A stretch of DNA of 41,744 bases from Nitrospiraceae bacterium (GCA_014379455.1 JACMLT010000009.1:1-41744); one strand, 5' to 3'; counted from the first letter of the stretch, positions 10,651 to 19,442 are shown. Numbers and translations: made by a program. The notes: generated by a model not told the origin, from the letters alone.

Positions 10651-11961
10651 TCACGAAACCTTCGGTGGTGGCGACCCCGCCTTCACCTGCGACAGATAAT
10701 CGATGATCTTTTTCATAGCCCCCGCGCTCAACTTTTGGCCAAATATTTTTGGCATGGTGTTGTCAGGGAACGGCTTCACCACATACGCACTGGGTGAAAC
10801 GATCGACTCCATGATGTAGTCTGGAACGGTCTTTGCCGATCCCTTATAGTCTTTATCCTTCATGCGAAGCAGGGCATTCGTCCCCTCTTCAAGCACAGGA
10901 CCTATCGTTCCCTTCGCTCCTGGAATACCGGGGATCGTATGGCAAGCCACGCACGTCGCCTTTTGAAAAATCACATCGACCGTTTCCGTTCCATCCGCCA
11001 TCAGATCACTCCCACCTGCCGGCTTATCTTCCTGTTGTTTAGGCCGGTCCGCCTCGGGAACAAACTTCTCGTACGATTTAATAATCTCTTCGTATGACGG
11101 AGCATCAACTCCTTCACGAAGATACAGCCAGGTGTCCACGGCTGCCAATTCAGGAAGGCTCAATGAGATTGGTGGCTTGTGAATAGACGGCATGGGGCTT
11201 TCTTTATCGTTCGTCCCTTTCACACCATAACCCGCAACGACATAACAGCTTGGACAGGCATGGGATTCGGCAATATATTCTTGGCCACTTTCAGCAGTCC
11301 CGGCACCGGGGAATGCTTCTTTTTGAGCATAGTCTCTACCAGCCGCCTTGCCTTTACTATATTTCGGATCCTCTAATCGCTCCTTACCTGCTCGCCCTGG
11401 AAGGCCTTGCAAGTTTGGCGCACGCTCACCCAACATCCCTGCATGGAACGCGTGACAGAGAGGACACTGACCTTTGCCAACCGCCCCCTGCTCTTTGTTC
11501 TTTCCAATTCCACCGAAGATGATCTTCTCACCTTCATCGGCAAGTGCCTGGGAGCTCATAGAACTAAAGTCCAGTTTCACCTCTAAGGGAGGGAATCCTC
11601 CTTCGACCTGCGGCAACCAGTTCCCATACCCCGATAGCCCGGCAGCAACAAGAAACATGAACCCACCGATCTTGAACAATGCGGCATGATTGGGAAAATA
11701 GATTCCCATCATGAAGCAGGTCGTAGTGATGAGAACTAAGGAAACCGGAAGCATCCGATTTGCCTCGTAAAAGCTCCCTTTATAATGTGCGATTGCTATC
11801 AACAATAAGAATGCGGAGATTGTACCGATTACGAGCTTGAACAACGAGCGCTTCTTTGCAGTAGCATCCTTAACAGATACCAAGGAATAGACAAAGAGAC
11901 AGGCGAGAAGCGCGAATAGCGGCCACCCTATTGATAGAGCTTCTTTTACTAGATCGCCCAC
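10651..11961 (-). CDS. Membrane-bound multi-domain cytochrome c
   Basis: 436 aa. N-terminal TM helices; CPLCH and CVACH heme sites plus a CPSCY variant at the expected place of a third site. Confidence 0.8.
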   Translation of the reverse strand: MGDLVKEALSIGWPLFALLACLFVYSLVSVKDATAKKRSLFKLVIGTISAFLLLIAIAHYKGSFYEANRMLPVSLVLITTTCFMMGIYFPNHAALFKIGGFMFLVAAGLSGYGNWLPQVEGGFPPLEVKLDFSSMSSQALADEGEKIIFGGIGKNKEQGAVGKGQCPLCHAFHAGMLGERAPNLQGLPGRAGKERLEDPKYSKGKAAGRDYAQKEAFPGAGTAESGQEYIAESHACPSCYVVAGYGVKGTNDKESPMPSIHKPPISLSLPELAAVDTWLYLREGVDAPSYEEIIKSYEKFVPEADRPKQQEDKPAGGSDLMADGTETVDVIFQKATCVACHTIPGIPGAKGTIGPVLEEGTNALLRMKDKDYKGSAKTVPDYIMESIVSPSAYVVKPFPDNTMPKIFGQKLSAGAMKKIIDYLSQVKAGSPPPKVS

Positions 11962-12043
11962 GAATGTAACCTCCTGAAGTTCGGGTAGGAGAGAGGCCCT
12001 TGTCCAGTGCCTCCACTCCCCCAGCCAAGATCCTTAAAGATGA

Positions 12044-13999
12044 TTAGTGGCCACCAGCCGGCTGCGGTGCAGCGCCTGGAACCCCTGCCTTCGCCTCAAC
12101 TGGCACCTTTTTCATCCCGAGACTTCCCAGCCAGAAGACGAATAGGATGCTCACCCAGAAGAACAGCACATTGAATGAGATCATATTTGCTGCAAAACCT
12201 ACCGTATGCGTATAGGCCCACGGCGAGTTATCACGCATAATCTCATTCACGTGCCAGAATAATCTGACCGAGGAACGGATGTACCCCATCAATCCCATCA
12301 TCCAAGTAAAGGCTGTTGCGAGCATAATCAACGCATATTGCGATCGAACAGATATCTTCCCCCATTCAATCGCCCCCATCTGCTTGGCACCCTTCATCAT
12401 GGCGGTGTTCAGCGCAAACATGAAGAAGAGGCAGGACAGTGTGGTTGCAACTTGAGGCACTGACAGACCTACCCGAACGTTCGCCGGGATGTAATAGCCA
12501 TAGATCGCTAGCCATATAATGTTCACATAGGCGCAGCCGAAGAAGACACCCATGAAAATGTTGCCAAATTTCGACCAGGATACCGTTGAGACTTTATTGC
12601 CTCGCATGTACCAGACGAAACTCAGAATGGTGGTGGTGATAATCACATTAATTCCACCGTTCTTAGCCGACATAACCCCATAGTTCCCCAACACCGGGTG
12701 CTGCTGCCCTCCCATAGCCTTGAGCTCCGCCGGAGTCATGACGATCGTGTGGGGGGTAATGAACACCAGGTAGCCGCAACAAAGAACGAATACGAGATAC
12801 TTAATATATCGTTGATATTTCTCCGCGCCGCGCATTCGGCCAAGCGCCTGCCAGAGATAATAGTTCGTGCTCAAGAAAAGGATACCGATCATGGTGGCCT
12901 GAATAATGAAGAGCCAGGCCAGGAGACCGCCCATGAGTGTAATTCCCATCTGCTGGCGATAGGCGTATACCTCCCGCATCAGCCAGTAGCCAGCGAACGG
13001 CAAGGGAATCAGAAATGCCACGCCAAGCGCCATGGCGATATATCCCATCCAGTCATAATGTGCGCGATCTTCATCAGTTTTGGAGGCCAAGAACTTATAC
13101 GCCGCATAGGCCGCCACAACACCGCCTCCGAACGCCATATTTCCCAAGATACGATGCACATTAAGTGGATTCCAGAGAGCGGTATGAATGACGTGCCAAA
13201 TATTTCCCAGATACCGGCCCTGCTCATCGACGCCGGCCGGCGACATCATGAAACCGATCCAGGAATTCGCCAGGAACATAAGCAAGGTACCGATTACGTT
13301 CAAGATCACAGACATGCTCAAGTGAATCCACTTGAGGAACCCCTCTCTCATCTTGTCCCAACCGTAGTAGTAGATATAGAGGGTTCCGCTCTCTGCGACA
13401 AACATCAACGCATAGATATGCATGACCGGACGGAAGATGCCGGATAAGTAGCCGAAGAATGCGGGATAGAGCGTGAGGAAGGTGAAGATCAGGATACCGC
13501 CAAGAATCGCGGTCAATGAGTAGGCTGTCAGGCTGATCTTGATGAAGTCATAGGCGAGCTGGTCATACCGCTTCGCCATCGCTTTATCCTTCGTCACTAC
13601 CCCCATGAACTCGATCACCATACAGAAGATCGGCACTGCAAGCACAAAGCTTCCGTAGTAGAGGTGCTGCTGGTTTGCGAACCAGAGCAACACACGGCTT
13701 TCGAAATTGTATCGCGGATAGTCCCGAGGGCCATCGACTGTCTTTGGAGCAGGAGCGCCGACGACAATACCTTCCGTCTTATAATAGACGTCTCGTCCCT
13801 TCTCGACTTTCGCCTCACCATCCTTCTTCACCGCATCAGGGGCATCTGCGCCCATGGCCAGCGACGGAAGCGATACAGCGATGGGGAGCAGGAGAAGGCC
13901 AACCATCGCGCAAAGCGCCATGATTGAAAATAACTTCTTCCCGGCTACACGTCCCATGAAATACCTCCTTGGAGCATTCTGGAAAAAACTCATAACCAA
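12044..13999 (-). CDS. Cytochrome bd-like terminal oxidase subunit (long Nitrospira type), copy 1
   Basis: 651 aa polytopic. SRVLLWFANQQHLYYGSFVLAVPIFCMVIEF, WHVIHTALWNPLNVHRILGN, PFAGYWLMREVYAYRQQMG; paralogue of 17480..19357. Confidence 0.82.
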   Translation of the reverse strand: MVMSFFQNAPRRYFMGRVAGKKLFSIMALCAMVGLLLLPIAVSLPSLAMGADAPDAVKKDGEAKVEKGRDVYYKTEGIVVGAPAPKTVDGPRDYPRYNFESRVLLWFANQQHLYYGSFVLAVPIFCMVIEFMGVVTKDKAMAKRYDQLAYDFIKISLTAYSLTAILGGILIFTFLTLYPAFFGYLSGIFRPVMHIYALMFVAESGTLYIYYYGWDKMREGFLKWIHLSMSVILNVIGTLLMFLANSWIGFMMSPAGVDEQGRYLGNIWHVIHTALWNPLNVHRILGNMAFGGGVVAAYAAYKFLASKTDEDRAHYDWMGYIAMALGVAFLIPLPFAGYWLMREVYAYRQQMGITLMGGLLAWLFIIQATMIGILFLSTNYYLWQALGRMRGAEKYQRYIKYLVFVLCCGYLVFITPHTIVMTPAELKAMGGQQHPVLGNYGVMSAKNGGINVIITTTILSFVWYMRGNKVSTVSWSKFGNIFMGVFFGCAYVNIIWLAIYGYYIPANVRVGLSVPQVATTLSCLFFMFALNTAMMKGAKQMGAIEWGKISVRSQYALIMLATAFTWMMGLMGYIRSSVRLFWHVNEIMRDNSPWAYTHTVGFAANMISFNVLFFWVSILFVFWLGSLGMKKVPVEAKAGVPGAAPQPAGGH

Positions 14000-14039
14000 T
14001 ATCTGTCAGTCCGGCTCAGTGTAAAATGACCCACATGGT

Positions 14040-14162
14040 CTACTTCCGGAATAGATACCAGAAGTCCAGTCCCTGTGAGTCCATCAAAAAATGGTCTACT
14101 GCGAGAAAATAGGAAATGCACACTACTAACGACACCAGTACATACACGATTGTCATGCCCAT
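14040..14162 (-). CDS. Small single-TM membrane peptide A (40 aa), upstream of the bd-like oxidase
   Basis: Not in the ORF track. MGMTIVYVLVSLVVCISYFLAVDHFLMDSQGLDFWYLFRK*; strong Shine-Dalgarno GGGAGGGAG about 5 nt before ATG. Confidence 0.65.
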   Translation of the reverse strand: MGMTIVYVLVSLVVCISYFLAVDHFLMDSQGLDFWYLFRK

Positions 14163-14205
14163 CGCACTCCCTCCCTAGGCCTCATACATGCTGCAGTGGC
14201 CCTGC

Positions 14206-14334
14206 TTAGCAGGGGCACTGGATTCCAGCGAACCAATAAAAAAACCACAGACCCACCGCACAGGTGATATAAAAAATCATCTTGCCAATTTTGACCTTAA
14301 ACTCGCTATCTGGTGGTGCTGCTGCCGTGGCCAT
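14206..14334 (-). CDS. Small single-TM membrane peptide B (42 aa)
   Basis: Not in the ORF track. MATAAAPPDSEFKVKIGKMIFYITCAVGLWFFYWFAGIQCPC*; strong Shine-Dalgarno GGAGAGAAGGAGA before ATG. Confidence 0.65.
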   Translation of the reverse strand: MATAAAPPDSEFKVKIGKMIFYITCAVGLWFFYWFAGIQCPC

Positions 14335-14391
14335 CGCGTCTCCTTCTCTCCTGATGCAACCAATGTGTCCCGAATCAGCTCAACGACTTTC

Positions 14392-14420
14392 TTGACACAT
14401 AGATACCCGTATGTTATTCA
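14392..14420 (+). promoter_or_regulatory. Putative sigma70-type promoter for small ORF C
   Basis: TTGACA at 14392-14397, 17-nt spacer, weak -10 TATTCA; followed by SD AGAGGA and an ATG at 14459. Confidence 0.4.
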
Positions 14421-14458
14421 AAATTCCTTCTCGCACACGAAAAATCAGAGGAAATTCG

Positions 14459-14563
14459 ATGAAACGAAAATCAAAAGTGTTCGACATTATAGTTTTGGTC
14501 GGAATGGTTGTCAATATACTTTTGGCCGTCTTTCTCATTCTCTATTACTTTGATTTCTTATAA
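14459..14563 (+). CDS. Small single-TM membrane peptide C (34 aa)
   Basis: Not in the ORF track. MKRKSKVFDIIVLVGMVVNILLAVFLILYYFDFL*; basic N-terminus then a long hydrophobic helix; SD AGAGGA upstream. Confidence 0.55.
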   Translation: MKRKSKVFDIIVLVGMVVNILLAVFLILYYFDFL

Positions 14564-14583
14564 GTTTCGCATGGTCTTCCCGT

Positions 14584-15474
14584 TCACTTTTCCTCTAATT
14601 TCACACCAGAAACTGCACAACGAAACCCGATCGTCTCATCGCGAAAGTCCTGAACCAGCTTGCTTCTGCTGGTAATGCGAATATCGGCTCCCGTGGTAGC
14701 ATAGCCTCCCCCACGAAGCACTCGAAATACGCCGTGATCAGGGCCCGGGGAGTTCTGATCCGGAGCCTCTTCGTAGTAGCGCTCCGCATACCAATCATCT
14801 ACCCACTCCATGACATTACCTGCTCCATCCATCACACCGTACGGGCTCTTATCTGTCTGAACTGTCCCGACAATTGCGGAAACTTCATGGCCATCCTCTA
14901 CCCTCGCCCAATTGGCTCCGTTGGGCTGGTCGACATTACCCCAAGGCCACAAGCGTCCATCCGATCCTCGCATGGCTTTTTCCCACTCCGCCTCGCTTGG
15001 AAGCCGCTTCCCTTTCCAATGGCAATAGGCTTCCGCATCCTCCCATGATACGTAGACCACGGGCTGGTTGATGCTCAACATCTTGCTCATGTTCTTGGCG
15101 TAGCGAGCAGGAGGACCAGATTTGCGATGCCCTGTCGCATCGACAAATTGCTGGTACTGAGAGTTGGTCGTTTCATAGCGATCAATGGCAAACGCACCCA
15201 GCACTAGCGTACGTTGCGGCCGCTCATCAAACCCACCTTCATTGGTCCCACGGATGAAGGGTCCTTCCGGAATCGAAATCATTTTTTCTGTAACAGGCTC
15301 TTCACGAGAAGCCTGAGAAGGATTAAGCGGTTCCGATGGGGCCGAATCCGTGGAATCGGCGGAAGGCGCCTCAAACGGAGTGAGCGTCGTGCCACGAAGG
15401 ATTCCCATGATAGGAATCGCAGCAAATGCAAGGATGGCAAGAAGAAACAAGACCTTGAATTTGGTTTCAAGCAT
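14584..15474 (-). CDS. FGE/SUMF-type domain protein, membrane anchored
   Basis: 296 aa. N-terminal TM; ISIPEGPFIRGTNEGG, AFAIDRYETTNSQY, WKGKRLPSEAEWEKAMRG, GNVMEWVDDWY, RVLRGGGY, IGFRCA. Confidence 0.9.
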   Translation of the reverse strand: MLETKFKVLFLLAILAFAAIPIMGILRGTTLTPFEAPSADSTDSAPSEPLNPSQASREEPVTEKMISIPEGPFIRGTNEGGFDERPQRTLVLGAFAIDRYETTNSQYQQFVDATGHRKSGPPARYAKNMSKMLSINQPVVYVSWEDAEAYCHWKGKRLPSEAEWEKAMRGSDGRLWPWGNVDQPNGANWARVEDGHEVSAIVGTVQTDKSPYGVMDGAGNVMEWVDDWYAERYYEEAPDQNSPGPDHGVFRVLRGGGYATTGADIRITSRSKLVQDFRDETIGFRCAVSGVKLEEK

Positions 15475-15479
15475 GTCGG

Positions 15480-16403
15480 TTATGACGCCGCGGGACTATC
15501 GCTGGCCTCCATATCGTTCGCACAGCGAAACCCGATCGTAATATCCGTCCGCCAGGCTTTCGCGGCAAATCGTTTGGATAGGCGCGCAGTATGCTCGGTC
15601 TCTCGCCACGACCCACCGCGCACGACTTTCAAATCCGCACGGTCCGGTCCTTTCGGATCACGAAAGGGCGCTTTCTGGTAATAATGTTCATCGTATGAAT
15701 CTGCAACCCATTCCGCAACATTCCCTGTCATATCATAAATTCCATAGGGGCTTCTGCCTGCCTCAAAGGATCCGGGAGGCGCGAGATATCGATATCCATC
15801 TTCACTTCCATCCAGATTCGCGTTAGCACGGCCATTCCTGGCGGTATCACCCCACGCATACTTTCGCCTTCCCTCACCGCGGCCAGCTTTTTCCCATTCT
15901 GCCTCCGTGGGAAGGCGCTTTCCCGCCCATTTGCAATAGGCCGTCGCCTCGTCCCATGACATGCTCATCGCCGCAAATTCAGACTGCAATAGCTTGGATT
16001 GATCGTCTTCAAACACTTCGATCTTGGGCAACGAACGCTTGGTCATTTTAGCAAACCGGGCATATTCCTCTTGGGACACCTCTTTCCTATCGATATAGAA
16101 TGCGCTTAAAAACACTTGCCGCTCCGGCACCTCATCTGGGTCGCCATCTTTACTCCCCATGATGAATGGGCCTTCAGGAACCTGCACCATCTCTCGTCCC
16201 TCATCGCCTATTTTCGTTTTATACATGGAATAATCCAGCGAGGGGCCGCTGGTCGGCGCAGGTCGAGCTTCAGTCTTGATCGACGAAGCCAGCGCTTTCA
16301 TCTGCTTCGCCTTATAGGACTCATAGACCAGCAAGCTGATCATCAGGAAGAACACTCCAAAGACAAACACGATCGAGCCAACAAGCACTCCCTTATTTTC
16401 CAT
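15480..16403 (-). CDS. FGE/SUMF-type domain protein, membrane anchored (second copy)
   Basis: 307 aa. N-terminal TM; VQVPEGPFIMGSKDGD, WAGKRLPTEAEWEKAGRGEGRRKYAWGD, MTGNVAEWVADSYDEHYY, VVRGGSWRETEH, IGFRCAND. Confidence 0.9.
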   Translation of the reverse strand: MENKGVLVGSIVFVFGVFFLMISLLVYESYKAKQMKALASSIKTEARPAPTSGPSLDYSMYKTKIGDEGREMVQVPEGPFIMGSKDGDPDEVPERQVFLSAFYIDRKEVSQEEYARFAKMTKRSLPKIEVFEDDQSKLLQSEFAAMSMSWDEATAYCKWAGKRLPTEAEWEKAGRGEGRRKYAWGDTARNGRANANLDGSEDGYRYLAPPGSFEAGRSPYGIYDMTGNVAEWVADSYDEHYYQKAPFRDPKGPDRADLKVVRGGSWRETEHTARLSKRFAAKAWRTDITIGFRCANDMEASDSPAAS

Positions 16404-16409
16404 TGCGTC

Positions 16410-16781
16410 TCATGCTCCTCCGGATGCAGTTTTTTTCTTTGCCGCGCGCATATCCAGCAACATCGAAATCTGCACACCGAGAAATCCACCCATCGCGGCG
16501 CCGGCCCCCGCACCCACAGATACTCTCTCCGGTCCGGCAATAAGCCAAGCGAGCGCCCCACCTAGCAGAGTTCCCACCAAAATACTCGCTAAGAAACGCC
16601 GCCCCCCCATAAAGCCGATCACACCGCCGAGCGTCAGCCCTACCCCACTCGCCAGCGGCATGATGCCGCCACCCATAATGACCCCAATAAGCGTCCCGAC
16701 GGTTCCCATCACAGCTACGCCGAACAGGATATCGATTACCCTCTGTATGGGCGCAGCTTGTTCCGTGCCAGGGTTGGCCAT
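16410..16781 (-). CDS. Gly-rich membrane protein
   Basis: 123 aa. Repeated Gly-rich hydrophobic segments (TVGTLIGVIMGGGIMPLASGVGLTLGGVIGFMGG); sits in the gene string. Confidence 0.65.
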   Translation of the reverse strand: MANPGTEQAAPIQRVIDILFGVAVMGTVGTLIGVIMGGGIMPLASGVGLTLGGVIGFMGGRRFLASILVGTLLGGALAWLIAGPERVSVGAGAGAAMGGFLGVQISMLLDMRAAKKKTASGGA

Positions 16782-16801
16782 GTTGACTACGGTCCATTTC
16801 T

Positions 16802-17458
16802 CTAACGTCCGGCGCTCGCCACCATCGAACCAAAATCGATTTCAACACCGGATGCGGCGATGATCGAGATGCCCCAGGCCTTGGCAGCCGGTTCATGTTT
16901 GTGAATCCTCTTGAAATCTTCGTAGACGTTCACACGTTCTTCGAACCATTCCCCGACAGCCTTCGTGCCGCTTTGCACCACGATCTCCGAGCCGCTAAAT
17001 ATACCACCTTCGGTCAGCGTGCCTTCAGGCTTGGTGGCACTCCAGACATACTTCGTAAACACGGGAATAAACATCAGGTCGGTATCTAGCGAGGCATAGA
17101 TTGCCGCAATTGGCTCAGTATCCGTCGTCGCTTTTTGCAGGCGCCAGCGCCACGTGAGGACAGGAAAGGCCTTGGGATCCCAATCGATCTTCTTTTTCTT
17201 GATCCGCTGTCCTGCATCCTTCACCGCAAGAAAATTTACACCGTCCTCTGTCTGGACCTTATACGCATCCCGCCCCTTCGACTGGCTTCGTTGATTTTCA
17301 TGCTCCCAATTCACTGGAAATCCTTCTGCGTCTTTCGTCTGGAAATCCTCCAGAACCAAAGACTGGCCTTGGGCCGTCACCCCGCCCTGCATCACGGCGC
17401 TTCCACACACCGCCAACACGATCGCAAGAGATCTCCAGATCATCACCTTTCGCCTCAT
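16802..17458 (-). CDS. DUF3047-like secreted protein
   Basis: 218 aa. Signal peptide; LEDFQTKDAEGFPVNWEHE, YKVQTEDGVNFLAVKD, FPVLTWRWRL, WGISIIAASG. Confidence 0.75.
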   Translation of the reverse strand: MRRKVMIWRSLAIVLAVCGSAVMQGGVTAQGQSLVLEDFQTKDAEGFPVNWEHENQRSQSKGRDAYKVQTEDGVNFLAVKDAGQRIKKKKIDWDPKAFPVLTWRWRLQKATTDTEPIAAIYASLDTDLMFIPVFTKYVWSATKPEGTLTEGGIFSGSEIVVQSGTKAVGEWFEERVNVYEDFKRIHKHEPAAKAWGISIIAASGVEIDFGSMVASAGR

Positions 17459-17479
17459 ACCCCCTACCCCTTTCGAATG

Positions 17480-19357
17480 TTAGGCCTCTTGCGACGACGA
17501 CGGCGGCGGCGCCAGGACCCTTGCATTTCCCTCGGCTAACTCTTCTCCGATCGCAGGCGACTGATCACGCTGAGACATCCAGAACAGGACGAGCACCGCT
17601 CCCCAGAACACCATCATGTTGAGCGTCACCATCTTCGCCGCGAACGCAAAGTCCGGCGTAAAGGCCCAAGGAGAGACATCAGCCATCAACTCACTGACGT
17701 GCCATGCCAGCCGCCCGGAGGAACGGATATAGCCCATGAGACCCATGACCCATGTGAATGCCGCAGCGAGCCCAAACAAACCCGCCATGCCTCTGAGGGA
17801 AATCTTTCCCCACTGAATCGGCCCGTGAAGGAGCGCCCCCTTGAGCATCATACGATTGATAATCACCCCGACCACGAGGACTGTCAATGTAGTCACAGCC
17901 TGCGGCGTCGACAGCCCGACACGGAGCTTCGCCGGCAGATAGTACCCATAGACTGAGAGCCAGATAATGTTGAACGCCCCCAAGAAAAATAGCGCGCCGA
18001 TGAGGATATTCCCTTTCTTGACCCAGGGCACGACCATCGTTCGATTGGCGCGACGGTAATACAGAAAGCTCATGGTGGTCACAAGAATCATGATGTTGAC
18101 CGCGCCATTTTTTGCCGACATCACGCCGTAGTTGCCGACCACGGGATGAGACGCTCCGCCCATCGCCTTCACTTCACTGGCTGACATAAAGACAGTATGG
18201 GGCGTCAGCCACACAAACAACGCCACCATGAACACCGAGAGCAGTACCTGGTAATAGTGCTGATACCGCTCCCCGCCACGAAGGCGCGCCATACTCTGCC
18301 AAAGGTAAAAGTTGACACCAAGGAAAAGGACGCCGATCAAAATGGCCTGCACGACAAAGAGCCAGGTGAGTAGCCCGCCCATCATCGTCACCCCCATGCT
18401 CTGGCTGAATGCATAGACCGATCGCATCAACCAATAGCCAGCAAAGGGCATCGGCAACAAGGCGATAACCGTGACGAATAGAAAAATATGCCCGACCCAG
18501 TCGAAATAGGCGCTCTCTTTTTCGGTCTTACTGGTAAAAAACCGATAGCAGGCATATGCCATCACCACCGCACCGCCGGACATAATGTTGGCCAGGAACC
18601 GGTGGACATTTAGTGGATTCCACAGCGCCGAATGGAGCAAATGCCATCCATTCCCCAAAAACTGCCCCTTTGCATCGACACCAGCTGGCGCCATCATGAA
18701 AGCCGACCAGGCGTTTGCCAACAGCAGCAGTGCCGTCCCAAAGAGATTGCTCAACAGACCGATCGAGGCATGAGCCCATTTCGAAGCCGGTACAGTCAGC
18801 CGACTCCAACTATAGTAATAGGTGATGAGTAGCAGCGATTCTCCGAGAAACACGAACGCGTAGACCGGCATAAACGTTTTGAACGTCCCCCCCATGTACT
18901 TCATGAAGCTGGGATAGAAATAGAGAAATATTCCCAGCATGCAGCTCCCAACCACGGCCGTTACCGACAAGGCGAGGAGAGCGACTTTTGCCAGATCCCG
19001 CGCAAGGCCGTCATAGCGAAGGGCAAGTTCTGGATTTTTGCTCCTGAGCCCAAGAAATTCCAGCAACACACAAAAAATCGGCAACGCGAGAACAAACCCT
19101 CCGAAGTAGGTGTGGAGCTGGGTGACAAACCACACGAGTAGTCGACTATCCATCTCTCCAATGCGTGAGTAGACCGTCTCCTGGGGAGAAGGAGCCGGCG
19201 GCCCCTCTGGAGCCCCTGGTGTTTTGAAGTACAGATCAGTCGCCTCCTCAGCAAAGGATTGGCTCTGAAGCCCCCAACCAATCCCCAAGGCCACGAGAAC
19301 AACCAACAGCAGGACAGAAGACCCGACTGCTCTGAATATTTTCTTATTCATAGCCAT
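17480..19357 (-). CDS. Cytochrome bd-like terminal oxidase subunit, copy 2
   Basis: 625 aa. WHLLHSALWNPLNVHRFLAN, PFAGYWLMRSVYAFSQSMGVTMMGG, SHPVVGNYGVMSAKNGAVN; clear paralogue of 12044..13999. Confidence 0.82.
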   Translation of the reverse strand: MAMNKKIFRAVGSSVLLLVVLVALGIGWGLQSQSFAEEATDLYFKTPGAPEGPPAPSPQETVYSRIGEMDSRLLVWFVTQLHTYFGGFVLALPIFCVLLEFLGLRSKNPELALRYDGLARDLAKVALLALSVTAVVGSCMLGIFLYFYPSFMKYMGGTFKTFMPVYAFVFLGESLLLITYYYSWSRLTVPASKWAHASIGLLSNLFGTALLLLANAWSAFMMAPAGVDAKGQFLGNGWHLLHSALWNPLNVHRFLANIMSGGAVVMAYACYRFFTSKTEKESAYFDWVGHIFLFVTVIALLPMPFAGYWLMRSVYAFSQSMGVTMMGGLLTWLFVVQAILIGVLFLGVNFYLWQSMARLRGGERYQHYYQVLLSVFMVALFVWLTPHTVFMSASEVKAMGGASHPVVGNYGVMSAKNGAVNIMILVTTMSFLYYRRANRTMVVPWVKKGNILIGALFFLGAFNIIWLSVYGYYLPAKLRVGLSTPQAVTTLTVLVVGVIINRMMLKGALLHGPIQWGKISLRGMAGLFGLAAAFTWVMGLMGYIRSSGRLAWHVSELMADVSPWAFTPDFAFAAKMVTLNMMVFWGAVLVLFWMSQRDQSPAIGEELAEGNARVLAPPPSSSQEA

Positions 19358-19442
19358 ATATTTAGTGCGCTACGGAAAAACCATATTGGCCTGCGAGAAT
19401 TTCAACAATCCGCATGTGTGGTGCAACAGGAAGACGCTCCAG

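Noticed and set aside
12698-13447. 249-aa plus-strand ORF antisense to bd-like oxidase copy 1
   Set aside because: Shadow of a clearly coding membrane protein; composition rich in His/Gln/Arg without a domain.
14188-14553. 121-aa plus-strand ORF upstream of the bd-like oxidase
   Set aside because: Conflicts with small ORFs B and C, which have much better Shine-Dalgarno sites and membrane-helix composition.
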